From Annona cherimola (Eukaryota; Streptophyta; Magnoliopsida; Magnoliales; Annonaceae), in contig CM059974.1 of NCBI GenBank assembly GCA_030490835.1, positions 3,603,501-3,667,500 of the forward strand: a stretch of DNA of 64,000 nucleotides. Reading direction: 5' to 3'. Below, in pieces: positions 27,770 through 42,700 of this stretch. Position numbers and translations under genes: made by a program. The notes beneath the pieces were generated by a model. That model did no database searches and had not been told where the DNA came from. It was given only the letters and a program-made list of their open reading frames with translations. How positions within the stretch are numbered: the stretch's first letter is position 1; each line of letters starts with the position of its first letter.

Positions 27770-30700
27770 CTATGTCACAGATGACTCTTTTGGCTGCTTT
27801 CGCATCAATACAGCCAAATGCAGGACATCTTGCTGACAGAGTCGTATTGGGTCCTTGAAGAGTGTAATTTTTGCACTCTTCGGGTCTGCCAGGACCACAT
27901 GGGCAATGCTGAATGAGTCCCCTTTCTCAGCTGCAAACTGCCATTCCCTTGTCGATATCATGAACCAGTCCTTGTTCCATGATTTGGTGGCCTTAACTTC
28001 TATGTATTCCTTGCTCCCATCCTCACCAATAACCATGTCATATGGTAAACCTGTTTCTGTCTCTTCATTGACCCACCTCACTGCTGTTGAACCAAGTTTT
28101 TCTGAGAAGTACTTGTATGCAACTAGCTCCCCAAGTCGGCCAGTAATAAACAACTGGTTTCCATTTGGTGTGCCAAAACAAAGCTGGTCTCTTGTAGCAA
28201 AAGTTGATGTACCTACATCTTGATCATGAAGAATACTCGACTCTGGCTGCCTAAACTGCTCCAAAGCAATACCTTCCGGCATGTCGTAAGAAACCAACTG
28301 CATTGCTAACTGAGGTTCATTTCTAACATCTTTATGTTCTTGCAAACCTAATGATGTTGTGGTTGTTGCATTATCTGCTATGACCCAATCACCATTTATC
28401 TCAAAGGAAACTGCACAATCTTTGGAGTAGGCAGAATCATCAGGATCATATGATTTGATGTGTGAGTCATCATTTTCTAGCATACCTCGCTTAGTTTTAA
28501 AACCATTTGCTCTGGCAAAATTAAAATCTGGAGCTGTCTTCCAGTCAGTAGGTGGCCAGTTAGAACTGATTCCTGCCTTCCTCCTAATTTTTGAAGTGTT
28601 CTCAGTATTCATTGGTAAATCACAGATTGGTTGGGTGCCATCATCCTTATTCAGCACATGTAGACAAGCAAGCGACCATAAAGGTTCTTCACTGGGAAGC
28701 TTAGGAATCTTCTGATTAGCAACAATAAAGAATTCCACCTGCTCCTCAGTAGAGCCTGATTCTGCCATGGTTGTGACCATGTGCAGGAAATTTGCCAGGT
28801 GCAGATCAGCAGATCCCTTGAAGAATAGGCGAGAAAGCTCCAAGAATACTGAATGAGAATCTGCTGCCTTGGTCACATACAAAGTGTTTCCCTGAAATGA
28901 AATTTAACATGAAATTTTCAAATAAAAATAAAGAAAATAATCAAGAAGTGTTAAGTAAGATGGATGAAACTGAAAGAGTCAAGCTGCCCAACTCATATTA
29001 CTGCCATGCCTGAATCCAAAAACAGGGACATGGCTTTTTGAATTGAGATGAGGCTTTTCTAGAATAAGATAACAAGAAGCCCATGACAATCCTAAACATC
29101 TATAGAGCCTGATTATATACATCATGATGTATTTTAGGCTAAAATATATCTTTCATTTATTTTTATAATTAGTTATATTTTTTATTTTTCTTCGTAAACA
29201 TGTTTTCCTTAGTCCATTCAATATGTGTACCAAGTTTAGACATCCTACAATACTTTTACATTTTTATTTTTTATTTTTAAAAATCAAATTTTTTAAGGGG
29301 TGAAAAATAACTTAAATGCCCCCTAAAATTAATGATTTTTAAAAAAACCAAAAATAAATGTACAAGTATTGTAAAATGACAAAATTTTGATATGGATTAA
29401 ATACACTTAGGAAAACACGTTCATAGAAAAATATATAACGAATTGTAAAATAAATGAATAATGTATTTAGCCCAAAATAAATCATGATGCATATACGGAT
29501 TGTAAAAATAAATGAATGATATATTTTAGCCTAAAATATATCATAATGCATATAATCTCCAACATATATGTAGCCAAAAAGATCTGGAAGTTCTGCAGTA
29601 AACAATGGACTGGAAAAGAGGAAAATACAGACAGACATCTCGAGCTTGAGATCGGGAGAGAGAGGACCTGCACAAGGCAGCTGCACTCATAACGCTTCTT
29701 GGAGGCAGTTGTGCAACCTTTTATAACATGCTTGTAAAATAATTTTTCTACCACTACAACTTGTAGCTGAATAAGGTTTGCAAATCCGAGCTGCTTTAGG
29801 CTGAAATATATATCAGAATGCTGTTTATAGAGATAGCGTTGTGCATAAGGAAGAACCCAATTCACCAGGGAAGCTGTCGCTCTACAGTCTTCAGTGCCAT
29901 AAAATATTGCTTCACGAGATACAGCCTGCACGCAGAATGATACACAGCAAGAAAAGAATCATGATGCAAATAGTTAACTTCCAACTTGAAGTCAACTTTT
30001 TTTTTTCTGAATAAAGAATACCTCTGAAAGAGCCGGAACTCCAAGTGCCTGCATCAGTGTAACAAGCTTTGCAGAAAGCATTTCACCTTCCTCACTGCTA
30101 GTTTCTCCAAAATACAAAAAGTCTATATTACTGGAATGTATAAATTGTTTTCTCAACTCTAGGTCATCGCACCAACAAACTAGCCCAAAGCTAGAGTGGA
30201 GAGAAACCCATCGATCCTGAACCGTTGGAAGAACTGTAGTGTCAACTTTAAGGAGACCTTCCTTCAATGAGGCAATTCCTTGAGAAGCTACTAAACCAGA
30301 TTTGAGATCGTCAGCCCACTTCAGAAGAACACTAAAAACCTGACAGCATGGAGAGAGTACGAAGTGAATGTCTAAGTATCCACCATCATGCAAAGAAATA
30401 CACTGTAGATGAAAGCTCTAAAACCATAAGAAACATGAAGCTTGAATTTCTAAATAGCAAGTGAATACTTACAACTTTAGCTGCCTGTGAGGGCAATGCT
30501 ATTCTCGATAGCTGCAGTAAGAGTTGAAGATAGCTGTGGAAAGGAGGAACCTTACTTACTCCGCACTCCTTGACAAAGAAATCATGAAGATGTGGATAAA
30601 AATCAGCTAGCATCTTGCTTGAGTGACTGCCACTCTCATTTGCTAAGGAACAACGCAGAACCAACTCCTTCATTTGGTCAACACATCCAGATGGATCTTG

Positions 30701-33700
30701 CCAATAAACTTCATCAGGAGAAAAAAATATACCAGAAACAACATCTTCATGCCTTGACCTATTGATGAATGGCACAAATATAAAGGGTCCTGTTTTTAAC
30801 TCCTCCATAATTTTTACCCTGGAGGAAGTCATTCCATCCCAAAGGAAGTTGTAAAATTTCGACATCTGTGCAATGCTGCAATAAAAAGAAATTTTTATTT
30901 TAACAACTAAAAAAACAATACATAGCATGCCCTTGGTGATCATAACGCACTATTACTGCAGGATGTGACACACCTCAACACCAGAAGAATGTTCAGATGT
31001 TAACACAACAACAAGAACTGAGATGGTCACCAGAAATTGTATGTCTAGAAGTACTCGATAAGAACGATAAGCATAGGAATTGACTGAACTCTAAGAAATC
31101 AAAAAGGCATTGACCCGATTTTGCTAATTATTTGAATAACAAGATGCCCAGATATGTTACTTTCATTCATATGAAAGAAAAATCTTGATCTGACATCTAT
31201 AATTTCTCAAGGTTGCATGGGTTTACTTTCTCAAACAAAAAAGTTACAGAAAAAAAAATCAAAGAATTACGCTGGAGGGTCAAAAGAGAATTGGTGAGAA
31301 GATAAGATGCTTGTTCCTGAGAATGGAAGAGAATATACATCTGAAAAATTCTCCGCATTCTTTAGAAAAGCATGATTCAAGGGTTTAGAGCTCTCATTGA
31401 CCAGAGATCGGAAAATGATTGAAGACTGGTCAGGCAGATGGCTTGCAAGTTAATGTATGTGTATTTATAAGCACAAATCTTACGTCCATGCCCACTTAAA
31501 GGTCATTGAGTAATAAAAACCACAGATGCAAACACAAACTAAAAGGATATCACATACACGTGTGCAAACACACGCACCCTCCGTGAAAGGGCCACAGACT
31601 AATGGAAAGATAAATTATACCAAAGATGTGAGATGCATTGTTGCTCGATAGTAAGTACAGGGTACATCATCAATGATGATTTGCATCTTGATTCACATAA
31701 AGGGGCATGATTGTTTGCTCCTCACTTCACTTGGTCAAGGGCCATCAACTAATGACGAGGAAATCACACATGTAGGCAGTGGATGTCCATGAGGACTTGG
31801 ATCTCCTCACACGTCATTAATGATAATTTGTCTCCTCAAATGCATGCACACAAGTTGTGATGCATTTTCTCCAACATAAGTATTGTTAGTGCATTGTCAA
31901 TGACGACAAGCACACATATAAGAGTAGAAATCATACCTTGCACAAACAGGAGGAATGCATGTTCTCCAATACCTAAGTAAAGTCAATGCATCGTCAATGG
32001 TAACTTGCATCTTGAATCCAATCTCTCTCAAAAACTTTTCACTTCTCACCTGGAAGGGAAAAATGAAGAAATTCATTTGTATACTGACATGGGCAAATGA
32101 ATTGATGGGAGTAGGGAAAACATGGTAGTAGAAGATTGCATAACAGCATCTTAACAAATACTAATACAGTATCTAAAAAATCAAGTGAAAAGAATTGAAA
32201 CAATTAATTAATGAAAACCATCATGAAGAAAACCATGACTCGGATGGTCTTCAAGGCTAACCAATAACTTTGCATCGAAATAAGTAAAGTTTGAAATATG
32301 AATTGCTGTTTGAACCTCAAGGGGATGACAAACCTGTGGAATGGCATATGGAGCAAAATCTCCCATGACAGATCTCACTGCCTCACAATCACAAAAGAGA
32401 TCTTTAGGTTGGTGAAGTTCTTCATCCATACTAGATGCTACCCACTTGAAGTTATGGATGCTATTCATGAATGAAGATCCAAAGGGTTTCCTACCCTCAG
32501 TGAATCTTAACACGCAATACATTGTTACTTTTTCACTGAAATGGTCATCCCACAGTTTATCAAGAACTTCTAAAAGATACTTGCACTTCTCTCGGTTTCC
32601 TTTCATAGACACCACGGACAGCAACTGCACTAACTCAGGTGATACCCAATCATCTACGACCATCCCTCCTGAATTAATGTCCCCATTCGAAATCATGTCC
32701 TTGGAAAATGCATGAGAAACATCTGTCCCTTCATTGTCAACATGAATTACCCGCACAAAATCAGTAACACCTATCACCTGGAAAAACTCCCTCCACTTTG
32801 TCAGCCCGACTGATAGTGAAGGGATACTTGCATGCTTCAAATAGATAGAATCTAACTCATGCCATTCAGCATCCTCACCACCAAGCAACCTAGTTATATC
32901 AACTGGGTTCCCAAACTCCTTACTGAAATGTATTGAGTCCTTAAATGGGTGCTTGTAGCCACTGTTAGTCAATACAACAGCTTTCTGTTGCAACTCCGAG
33001 ACTATTTCCATCCTTTCAATATGACAACTTGGACAAGTAGACTGGAGGTGGTGCATTGCAAAGGACAGGTATTCTGCCATCAAGTATTTGTCGTCAATCA
33101 CAAATGTATTATTAGCCAGGGCAGGCAAGATGTGGCCTTTGATAACCTCATGCGGAGATAATCGTTGGACACCAATTTTATAAAGCATTCGGACAAGGGT
33201 ACTAACTTTTGCATCTTCCTTACTGCTGGTATTTGCATTATCAATGGACAAGAGAACAGGATTCACCATCCGAAGTTTGGCATAAAGATTTGGAAAGTCT
33301 TTTGGACTCTGCTCACCTTCCAGCCCAGACCCAAAAGCATCACATGGTAACCAAATGGGACCATCAATCAGTGACCCATATGAGCCATCAGAAAGTGGAA
33401 TAAATGAAATCTTGTTTAGATCCTTGAGGACATCACATTCTGTCCCAGGGTTTTGAGTATGTTGCCTCAAAGGGTTGACTGACAAGGTAGCATAAAGAAC
33501 ACAGAACCAGTTGGATAACCAATCCAGACCCAATGATTCAATACCATTCTCTATGCTACATATCGATGACATTATATCGGCCAAGATTTTTGGTCCATAC
33601 TCCTGGACACCCAAAGCCATCGCTAAGGGGTCAGGCAATATAATGTCCTTGTGCAAGTAACCAAGCCCAAGATGCCCGTGAAGTAGACTCTCTGGTAAAA

Positions 33701-36700
33701 GTGCACGACCTTGCTCATCCCAACCTCTAATAACCCTGCATGGAGGAACCCAGTCCTCATTTTTTCCGTCAAGAAGCAAACAATTTGACATGCGCAGCTT
33801 AGAAATAATCATGTGGGGAAGGTGAGAAAAAAACCCATGAACTTCACCCACAAGAGGAACAAAACTCATGTAAGCAGTCACAGCCCTTCCAGGGCTTTCC
33901 TGGAAGCAGGAAAGACCACAAAATGATTTTTCTGCATCAACAAATAAAGCAGGGAACTCTGACAACAACCACTGGTTCCAGGCACTGTCTCCATCAACCT
34001 CTTCTCTAGAGGATGGGAGAACAAAATCACCTTGAAGAATAAATTTCAAACCATACGTTCTTAAAGGAAGGAAAGCAAAAACCGGTTGCTGCTCCAGATG
34101 GGGCCTATACTCTCCATCATTAGATTCTTGCAATGTGAAAGCTACAGAAATTTCTGTACTTTTTACATCAGGCCGAATACTGCTAGCTTGCAACTTTTGA
34201 CTAGCTATCAACCAGCTCATTCTCTCTTTTCCATGAGAAACCTTGATAATACCATCTCCGACAGATTCTCTTCTCATAACAACCAGTGAGTTATTGAACA
34301 TGTTCCTGAACTTTATGCAATGAAGACGATGGAGAAATAGTAACAAGGATGGATGAAGATCAGAAAACATAGACATGATGGAGCTCATACCAGTCCCTTC
34401 TTGAAGTTTCTCTCTGAAGGGAAGAACAATGCAAGTGTTCCAACTGCTCTTATCAATTGGCTCTCCTTCACCAGATATATGCCCTACAAATAAGCTTATA
34501 TCGCAAGGAGGGACCAAGGTCGGCAAAACGAAACCAATTTGGCCCTCACTAGCATCAAATTTCACATGAAACCCATTTGAATGTATCTCTGGAGCGTTGG
34601 TTACCTGAGGGGGTGGGGAAAAAAAACTCAGTTTCATGAAAGCTTGATAACAACCCAATAAGATAATTATCGACCACGCAATATGTAGACAAGAACACAG
34701 GAAGCAGCCACACCACCTTTCAAACAATATAAATTTACCAGTCAATGCTTAAAAGAAAGACACTTTATCCCAAAAGAAAAAACACTTCATCCCCAAACTG
34801 AAAATAAAGCATTATGTAGCTTCAGGGAATTTGGTATCAAGTTGGTAGGGTACCTGCAATAGGAGACAAAATTGCAAGGAAACAACTACCAAAACCACAA
34901 TGCAAAACTATAGATAAAACAAATAAAAATTGTTAAGCAGTAATGATGATGGAGAATGTCGTTGAAGTTTATTAGGTTCCATGGTTTGTTTGTTCATGAT
35001 TTTGTTATTTAGGGATTCAATAGGGTTAGTTTGATGAAGGATCCGTATTGACATTTTACTTGCTTTATTTCAGCTTTTTGGTTGTCTATTTGGGATGTAT
35101 GATCTTGTTAGCCCTAAGCTTATGTCAATCTGGGCTAAAAGATGTTTTTTATATAGTTTTTATTTATGAAACTGTTTTCCCAAGCATATTTAATTCATAT
35201 ATCACATTTTACAGTCTTTAGACTTTTTTAAAATTTTCAAAAAATCAATATTTTGGGGGTGATTTAAGACAATTCATTTTCACCTCCATCCCCAATGTTG
35301 ATTTTTGAAAATTAAACATATATACACACATTCAAAATTTGTAAAACCTCATACATGAGTTAAATACACTTAGAAAAACAATTTCATGAAAAAAAAAAAA
35401 ATTTAAAATACAGCTTCTAGCCTTGACTAATATAAGGCTAACAAGATCATAATCCTTTCTATTTTTCAGTTTTCTTATTATTCAAGTTTATGTATTTCTT
35501 ATTGTTGAAGTTTATGGTTTAGTATTTTTTATAAATAAGGTGTTTTATTTAATTGTAAGACAAAAATGTATGAGAGCTTATGACTAAGTTACGAATTGAG
35601 ATTTCTTTGAGTCTTTCTCAAGGACTTGTTTCCTTCCCTAATTCATATGTGGTTTCTCGCATTGCTTCCCTTCTTTTCCTATCTAGAGGATTTTCCTTGC
35701 TTCTTTCAAAGTCTTCCTTTTTACTTGATTTGGCGCATCTTGTCCAGCATCAAAGTGTTATGGCACCTATGACATGTTTTTAAAATGCAATACAAAAATA
35801 ACATTGTACGTCTGACCCTCAGCTCACATAGCCATTCAAAGTGATTAAACTGAAACAAGTACACCTTCAATATGAATGAAAAATAACGAAACAGACAACA
35901 AACAATTGAGTGATCCACTAAATAGTAAAATTTTGAAATCCAGAAAGAGAAAACATTGTAACTGAGATCTCTTTTAAACTTACTCGAAACACTGATTTGA
36001 AGCCAATGCCTTTCTGCCCTATGTATCCAGCGCCTGAACCTTTCTTTGTTGAATTTCCAACATCACAAAGTGCTCGAATGTTTTTAGCTAGAAATCCTCT
36101 CTCATTATTTAACACAACAATGCCAGTAGCTCGAAGAATGAAAACCAGGGTGGGCTCTACATTTTCTGGATAGAAATTATCATCCGCATTTTGAACCTGA
36201 AACATGGCAAGTAATACGATGCATTAGAATCTCCATATTAAGCAAGTGATCACTATGAATAATGCCCCAGGCCCAATCATATGAAAGTCATAATCAACAG
36301 CTGAAAAGGCAGATGTACTTCTCAGTCATGCATGAATCAACCAAATTATCAAATATGAGAAGAACAAAACCTCGTAGGCCTAAAGATCAGGCAAATATGC
36401 GTAGATACAAAATTGAAAGTCTCGCAGCAAAAGTTGATTTGACTACAAAATTGTATATAACTGAGAAATAGCCCAATCTAGGGGTGCAACTTGGGTCAAG
36501 TTCAACCTGAGTTGGCTAAAATGGTATGATACAGGAGCTTCTCGTCCCACATGGAAAAGTTAGAAATAGATTTTTCTGTGTTTGCTTTTATGTTTTATTT
36601 GTCTCACATCGAAAAGGTAGTAGAAGGCTTTCCCTAGGCTTAGTTATAAATAAGACCCTCTTTAGAGCTTCTAAAATATGATTTTGTGAATTAAAGTTTA

Positions 36701-39700
36701 TTTAAAAATCTTGCTTATTAAGCATGATCCTTGTTTTCCTCTGATGAGGATCTTGGCCACCCAAGGTGGTTTTATTGGCTATTCCACCATATTGGAGTTT
36801 CCAATCTCGCCAAGTGGAGTTTTCAACCTCGCCACAATTGGCATCCTCCATGACGTTCCAGCGTCAGCTTAGTATCAGAGATATGGAGTTCCGATGTTCC
36901 ATCTTTGAGTTCTTTGAAGCTCTATTCCATTTTGGGATCGTGTATGGAAAACGTCCTATTAGTCTTTTGAACCTTTCTCTATCGCCAATGACACCAATTT
37001 AGTGCGGATGCTGAAGAACAAGCTAAATAGATCAAAAGGCTGCACGAAGAAGTTCATGAAAAGCTTCTTCAACAAACCAACAGATATCAAAAGCAAGCAA
37101 ACAAACATAGGAGGCTAGTCATCTTCAAAGAAGGAGACCTGATTTAGATCCATTCGAGGAAGGAACGTTTTCCTGATTCTCGTTCAAAGTTATTTCCTCG
37201 AGCAGATGGTCCCTTTCGAATCTTAAAAAAAGTAATAATAATGCCTATAAGGTCGAGCTACCTGGAAAATATTAAGTTTCTGAATCTCTCTTTACTATGG
37301 AGAACACGAAGATAAATTTCACTTCGAGGACGAGTCTGCTCCAAACAAGGGAAATGATACAGAAGCTTCTCTTGTCCTACATGGAAAAGTTAGAAATAGA
37401 TTTTTGCGTGTTTGATTTTATGTTTTATTTGTTCCACATAGGAAAGGTAGTGGAAGACTTCCCATAAGCTTAGTTATAAATAAGACCTCTTTAGAGCTCG
37501 TAAAACATGATTTTGTGAATTAAAGTTTATTTACAAGTTTTGCTTATCAAGCATGATGCTTGTTTTCCTCCTGCAAGAACAAAATATCCTTAGCTTGGCC
37601 ACCTAATGTGAATTTTATTGGCTATTTCGCCATAATGGGGTTTTCAACCTCGCCCCAATTGGCATCCTCTGTGACGTTCTGGCATCATGGTAAACTGCGC
37701 TAAACCCAACACAAGCTATGGATTGTGTTTGTTAGATTGTGACAACACAACCAACCACAACCCAATTTTCCATTATTTAATTAAATTAATTATTAAAAAA
37801 CTGCAATAGGTTCTTTGAATTGAGTAGAATAAATTCTAAGAACTACATGCAATCCTAAATATGGAATAATTTCTTTTAGCTATTTTTCAGAGGAAACAAG
37901 GCCACCAAACTTATCAAATACATTTCTGTGACCAAAAAATTTTAATAACAGCAAAAATGCAGTGATCATTCAAGAAAAGTAAGTCGTTTTATATGAACTT
38001 ACCAGCTCAAGTAGAAAATGTGAATCCTGGGAATACAACTCCTGTGAAAGACAATGAAGTGCTCTCCCAAGACGAGCATGTTGCTTTTTCAACAAGTTGC
38101 TCTCAGAGAGCATCAAATTAGGATCCAGACCAAACTCATCACGTCTGATTGATTCAATGATTAAGGCAGCATCTTTCTCTTTAACAACTTCAGAGAGATC
38201 CAGATCAGAACCACCACAGCAACAAGAATTCTCCCTTGGTACCTGTTTAATGGCCTCATCTTCACTAATTTTAGTAAATTCTTCACATTCTCCATCTAAC
38301 GAAACAATGGATTCTGTACCATCTTCACTTGAGAAACATGCAGTTGTCAGTGATGCATGCTCTGCAATAGAACCAATGGCTGGACTAGGTATTTCACATG
38401 TCTTGCTTGTGGCCTCAGCAGATTCATATAACTTGGTATCTCTTGCAGAAATGAATCCACGATAATCTTCAATCCACTCCAATATACCAAGCGATATACC
38501 AATTTCATGAAGCATAAATCTCTGATCATTTTGAATGCATTCACGTAGAATGAAAGCAGGAGCATCTTTTGTGAAGTCCCGTAACCCTGCAAGCAATATG
38601 CCTGCTGCAAAACTGCGAAAGTCTGAAGGTAGATAAACAAGACAATCAAGAATAAACTTTGCCGCCACAGAAACTGCTTTATTCATATGGGACAGATATT
38701 CAACTGGATCATTCTTCTCCCTAATACCTGCAGCATCATCTGAAGGCTCAACCAGAGAAGAGTTCCCAGTGGAAACCTTGCCAAATATTATCTGTCTTTC
38801 ATGCATTAAAGATCTGCTGTTATTTTTTACACTTCCACTATTCAATGAATTTTCCATGATGACCTCAATTCCTCGATGAGCATAACATTTTAGTAGTGAC
38901 ATTGGTACAAGGTGAGCCCCTCCATACAAAACCAATAACGATAACAATTTCAATGCCGTTTGAAATGCAGATCTCTGAAGCAAAGCTTCCAAGAAGTTAT
39001 CGACTGTCACCGAGTGGTCTATTCGGATTAATTTACCATCTCTTGTTGCCACACATAACAACTCTTTGGTATGAACTTCATTCAGTAACCATTCCAAAAG
39101 TGGACCCAGAGATGGAGCAAATACAAGATCCCAATGTGACCAAGACAGCAGATCTGACAGCATTGGTGCTTTAAGCAAGCATCCAAGTGCATCTTTTCTA
39201 GAAACAGCTCCGAGAGCTCCAGAATTAATCAACAATGTCTCAGAAATTTCTAACGCATTCTTTACCTTGCAAACTGAAGTATCTCCTATGGTGCATCCGC
39301 CCAATAATGCACTAGAAAAGAAAACACAACTTGAAGTATACTTAATTTTCTGATTCTTAATAAGGTCTGAACAATCTTCCTGTGCATTTATAGCAACCTG
39401 AAGGCTGACTAGAGGGAATTGCTTTATGAGAAGATCATGGATTTGTTGCTTGGTAATGACAACATTGTCCAGCAACTCACCAGCAGCTTGAGACACTAGT
39501 AATAGAAGCTGGCCCTCAAGCATTGAAACCATTACCTTTGCATTCAAATCTTCGCATAATTCATGTGGAGGCAAACAAATATGTTTGTCCATGAACTCAA
39601 GAAAATCACCATGACCTAAATCACCAAATCTCTTTACAGAGAACTGCTGCATTATTGATGCTTCACATTCATGGAATCTTCTGAAGGATATTGAGTGTTT

Positions 39701-42700
39701 CTGGAGTATAAGACTTCCACTTGTTGGAACAGTAGGTTCAAGCTCAAAAAATGAAGCAATTTTCTCAATGATATCCTCAACAATAACACCTGCAAAATTC
39801 ATTAGTAAAAGTTTAACATAGAGATTCAGATAAAGGAAAAATCCATAAATGAGTTACAATATGTTGGTTTTGAATGAGGAATGAGGACATCTACATGTGC
39901 ACAATCAGCATAATTCTTTCCAAAGGACAAAATAATCCTATACAGGAAAATCTTTCATCTCTAGAAATGACATTAAGAAACTCAAATACACAAACACCAT
40001 CATCAACAAATGCATCCATAATTTATCGCACAGAAAGAGGAGGAGGAGGAGGAGAAAGAAAGATAATAAGATAACAGAAATTGCTTTGGTTGAATCTTTA
40101 CATACCATCAAAGAGAAAAACAAAAGAAAGACAAAGGCACAGTTGCAAGTGGAATATAGAAATAAAAATTTTAACAGCCAGCCAATATAATGATGCACAG
40201 CTGCAGGCATAATTTACAAAGAAAACATGACTTACTGGATTGAAGTTTGCTGATGTGAACCTTACTGTTTTGCACTGCATCCTGTCTAGGTGAAGGTCCA
40301 ATATCTATAATCTCAGTATACTGAGTGGAGGCTGGGCCGACAAACCCAGACTCACCAATTGTTTCAAGAGTGTCATATAGGCTGTCCCACATCCCACGTT
40401 TAATAGAATTCACCTGCAATAAATAAAATTCCATTGGATGCATTTCACTCATAAAAAATCTCACAGACAGCTGGAAGGAAATCCATGGAAAAAGAAATGC
40501 AATGACTGCAGAAATAAACTTGCTTCCATAACTAACACGGTAGCAAATGTCCCTTGTGAGTCATGATTGCATAGTTAAATTGACAGTTTTTGTTTAGTTA
40601 ACATCATGTGTTCACTTGGTTTTCTTTCCTTCCTTCTTCTGAAACATGGTCCTTAACATAACATTTTTAGTAGCATTCCTTGGGTTGTGTTATCAGAATG
40701 CAAGTCCTATTGATCCACTTACGCCCATTTTGTTAATACACCATGTTTTAATTGAGGCAACATTTACCTACCCCACCATTACCCTTTTTCCCTCATCCAT
40801 TGCAACATTTCCCATCATCACCTCCCTTTTTATTCTAAAAGTCTACAAATTTTGTTTTCGTTCAGTTTAATTCTAATCATTATCTCTCTATCCCATTACA
40901 TCGTGTTCCTCTCTTCTCCACCTTTCCAAATTTTACTTTTTTCCGTGTCTTTTCTTATTTGTTCCCAAAATATATAACAATTTTCAGAAGAAAGTTCATG
41001 CAGAATCAAACACCAGCCTCTACTTACAGCAACATTTAGTAATCCAATACCAGGATATGTCGAAAAAAATTCCTTCATTTTCTTTCTTCTTCGACCTGTT
41101 ATGTTGTAGAAGTCCACCATGCGACGAAAAACCTGTAAGTCATGAAATGCCAAAAATTCCATTGAGCCTCCAATAAATAAAAAAAAATTGTGCAATCATT
41201 GTGATCAGACAGCATGACCTAGAGAAACAAATCATGCCAATAAACCAATATACCTCAGGAACAGGGTACTCCCGACATGTCTCCTTCCAGGTGGTGACTA
41301 ACTTCTCCATTGCATCAGTTGTTAGCAAAAGTTCACCTGTCATTTCTAAATCATCATGTTCAGAACCTTGACAATGACTTTGATGCTTTTTTGACATCTC
41401 AATTCCAAACTCCTGTAGTTTCTTTCCAGATTTCTCATAAACCTGAAGCCCTTTTGCTGAAGGAGGTGGACATTGTAAATCATGAGCCTTATCTTTGGAG
41501 TTTTCATGTCTCCTCTTACTTTTGAGAACCTGAGGAAGAAGCTCATCTTTCTTAGCAACAGAATCCCTCTTCGGATGTTTGTGTAAGGAACTGTCTTTTT
41601 CACTTTGCTTTTCGCATTTCCTTTTCTTCCCAAGTGATTTTTCATTCTCATTGCAATTCAAACTGCCTCTAACAGGGGATCCATGGTTATCCAATTCAGC
41701 TGCCAGTCCAAGCCGTATCATTTCTTCAGCTGCAGATGGGTAAGGGCAGCTACTCGCCCGCTGACTAGTAGTGCTTATATTATGAGATGAACTCCGATTC
41801 TGCCCACCAGAATTGGCAATATTGCTATTCTCATCCTCACTTTCATCTTCCGAACTTGATGAAACAAATCTAATATGCTTACCTCTAAAGCTCTCATGCC
41901 CAGAAGAAAATGACTTGAAGCGCTCGGATATAGCATCAAAACGTCTATCCAGCTTTTTTTTTTCTGATAAGATATCATACTGTGTCAATGGTTGCATGCC
42001 ATCTTGCCTGGTTTGTTTGTCAAGCATTGGTTTTATTCCTTGCAGGTACCTTTTAAGTGCATCATTTTCTGCCTGCCTTGCTTCCTTAATGGAAGTGATA
42101 TGAAGCCTACAATTGATCATTTTATTATCAGATAAGATTATAGAATGAAAAGCATATTCCATTCAGCAACCACAATCTCTTAAAATCCAGAAACTAGAAT
42201 ATTCCAAGAATAACTTTCAAACCATTGAACACCAACATGAAATACAGTCTTTAGTCTAGCAACATTAAACAAAACATTTGGGAACCAGAATCTCAATCAG
42301 AGATTTAGCAGAAGATATTCAAATTCACAGAGATTCATCCTTCAAAATTCCTAGGTCCAAAAGCATACACTGGGGGGGTGGAGGTGGGGAGAGAGGTGGT
42401 TCCATCACAGCCAAGATAAGTATCGATAAGGGCTTAGTTTTGTACTAAAGAATTGGAAAACTGCACGTGTGTATGAAGAAAGTTATGACCAGTTCCATCA
42501 GTTAGAAAACATATAATAAAAAGCTATCTTTTATCTTTTCAATATGTTATGTAATCCGCTTAGAAACCACACTTCCTAAGATGAAATAACAATAAAGTTG
42601 ATGGTACACTGATAAAAATATAAAGATGCAGAAAGTCTACTTCTAAAATTAAAGCCTCCATACAAATACAACAACACTATCAAAAAATAATAATCACATG

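Noticed and set aside
40646..40870. 74-residue frame in a NOV intron
   Set aside because: It lies within the intron between NOV exons 4 and 5 and is pyrimidine-rich. It may be an old MITE remnant, but I found no clear ends.
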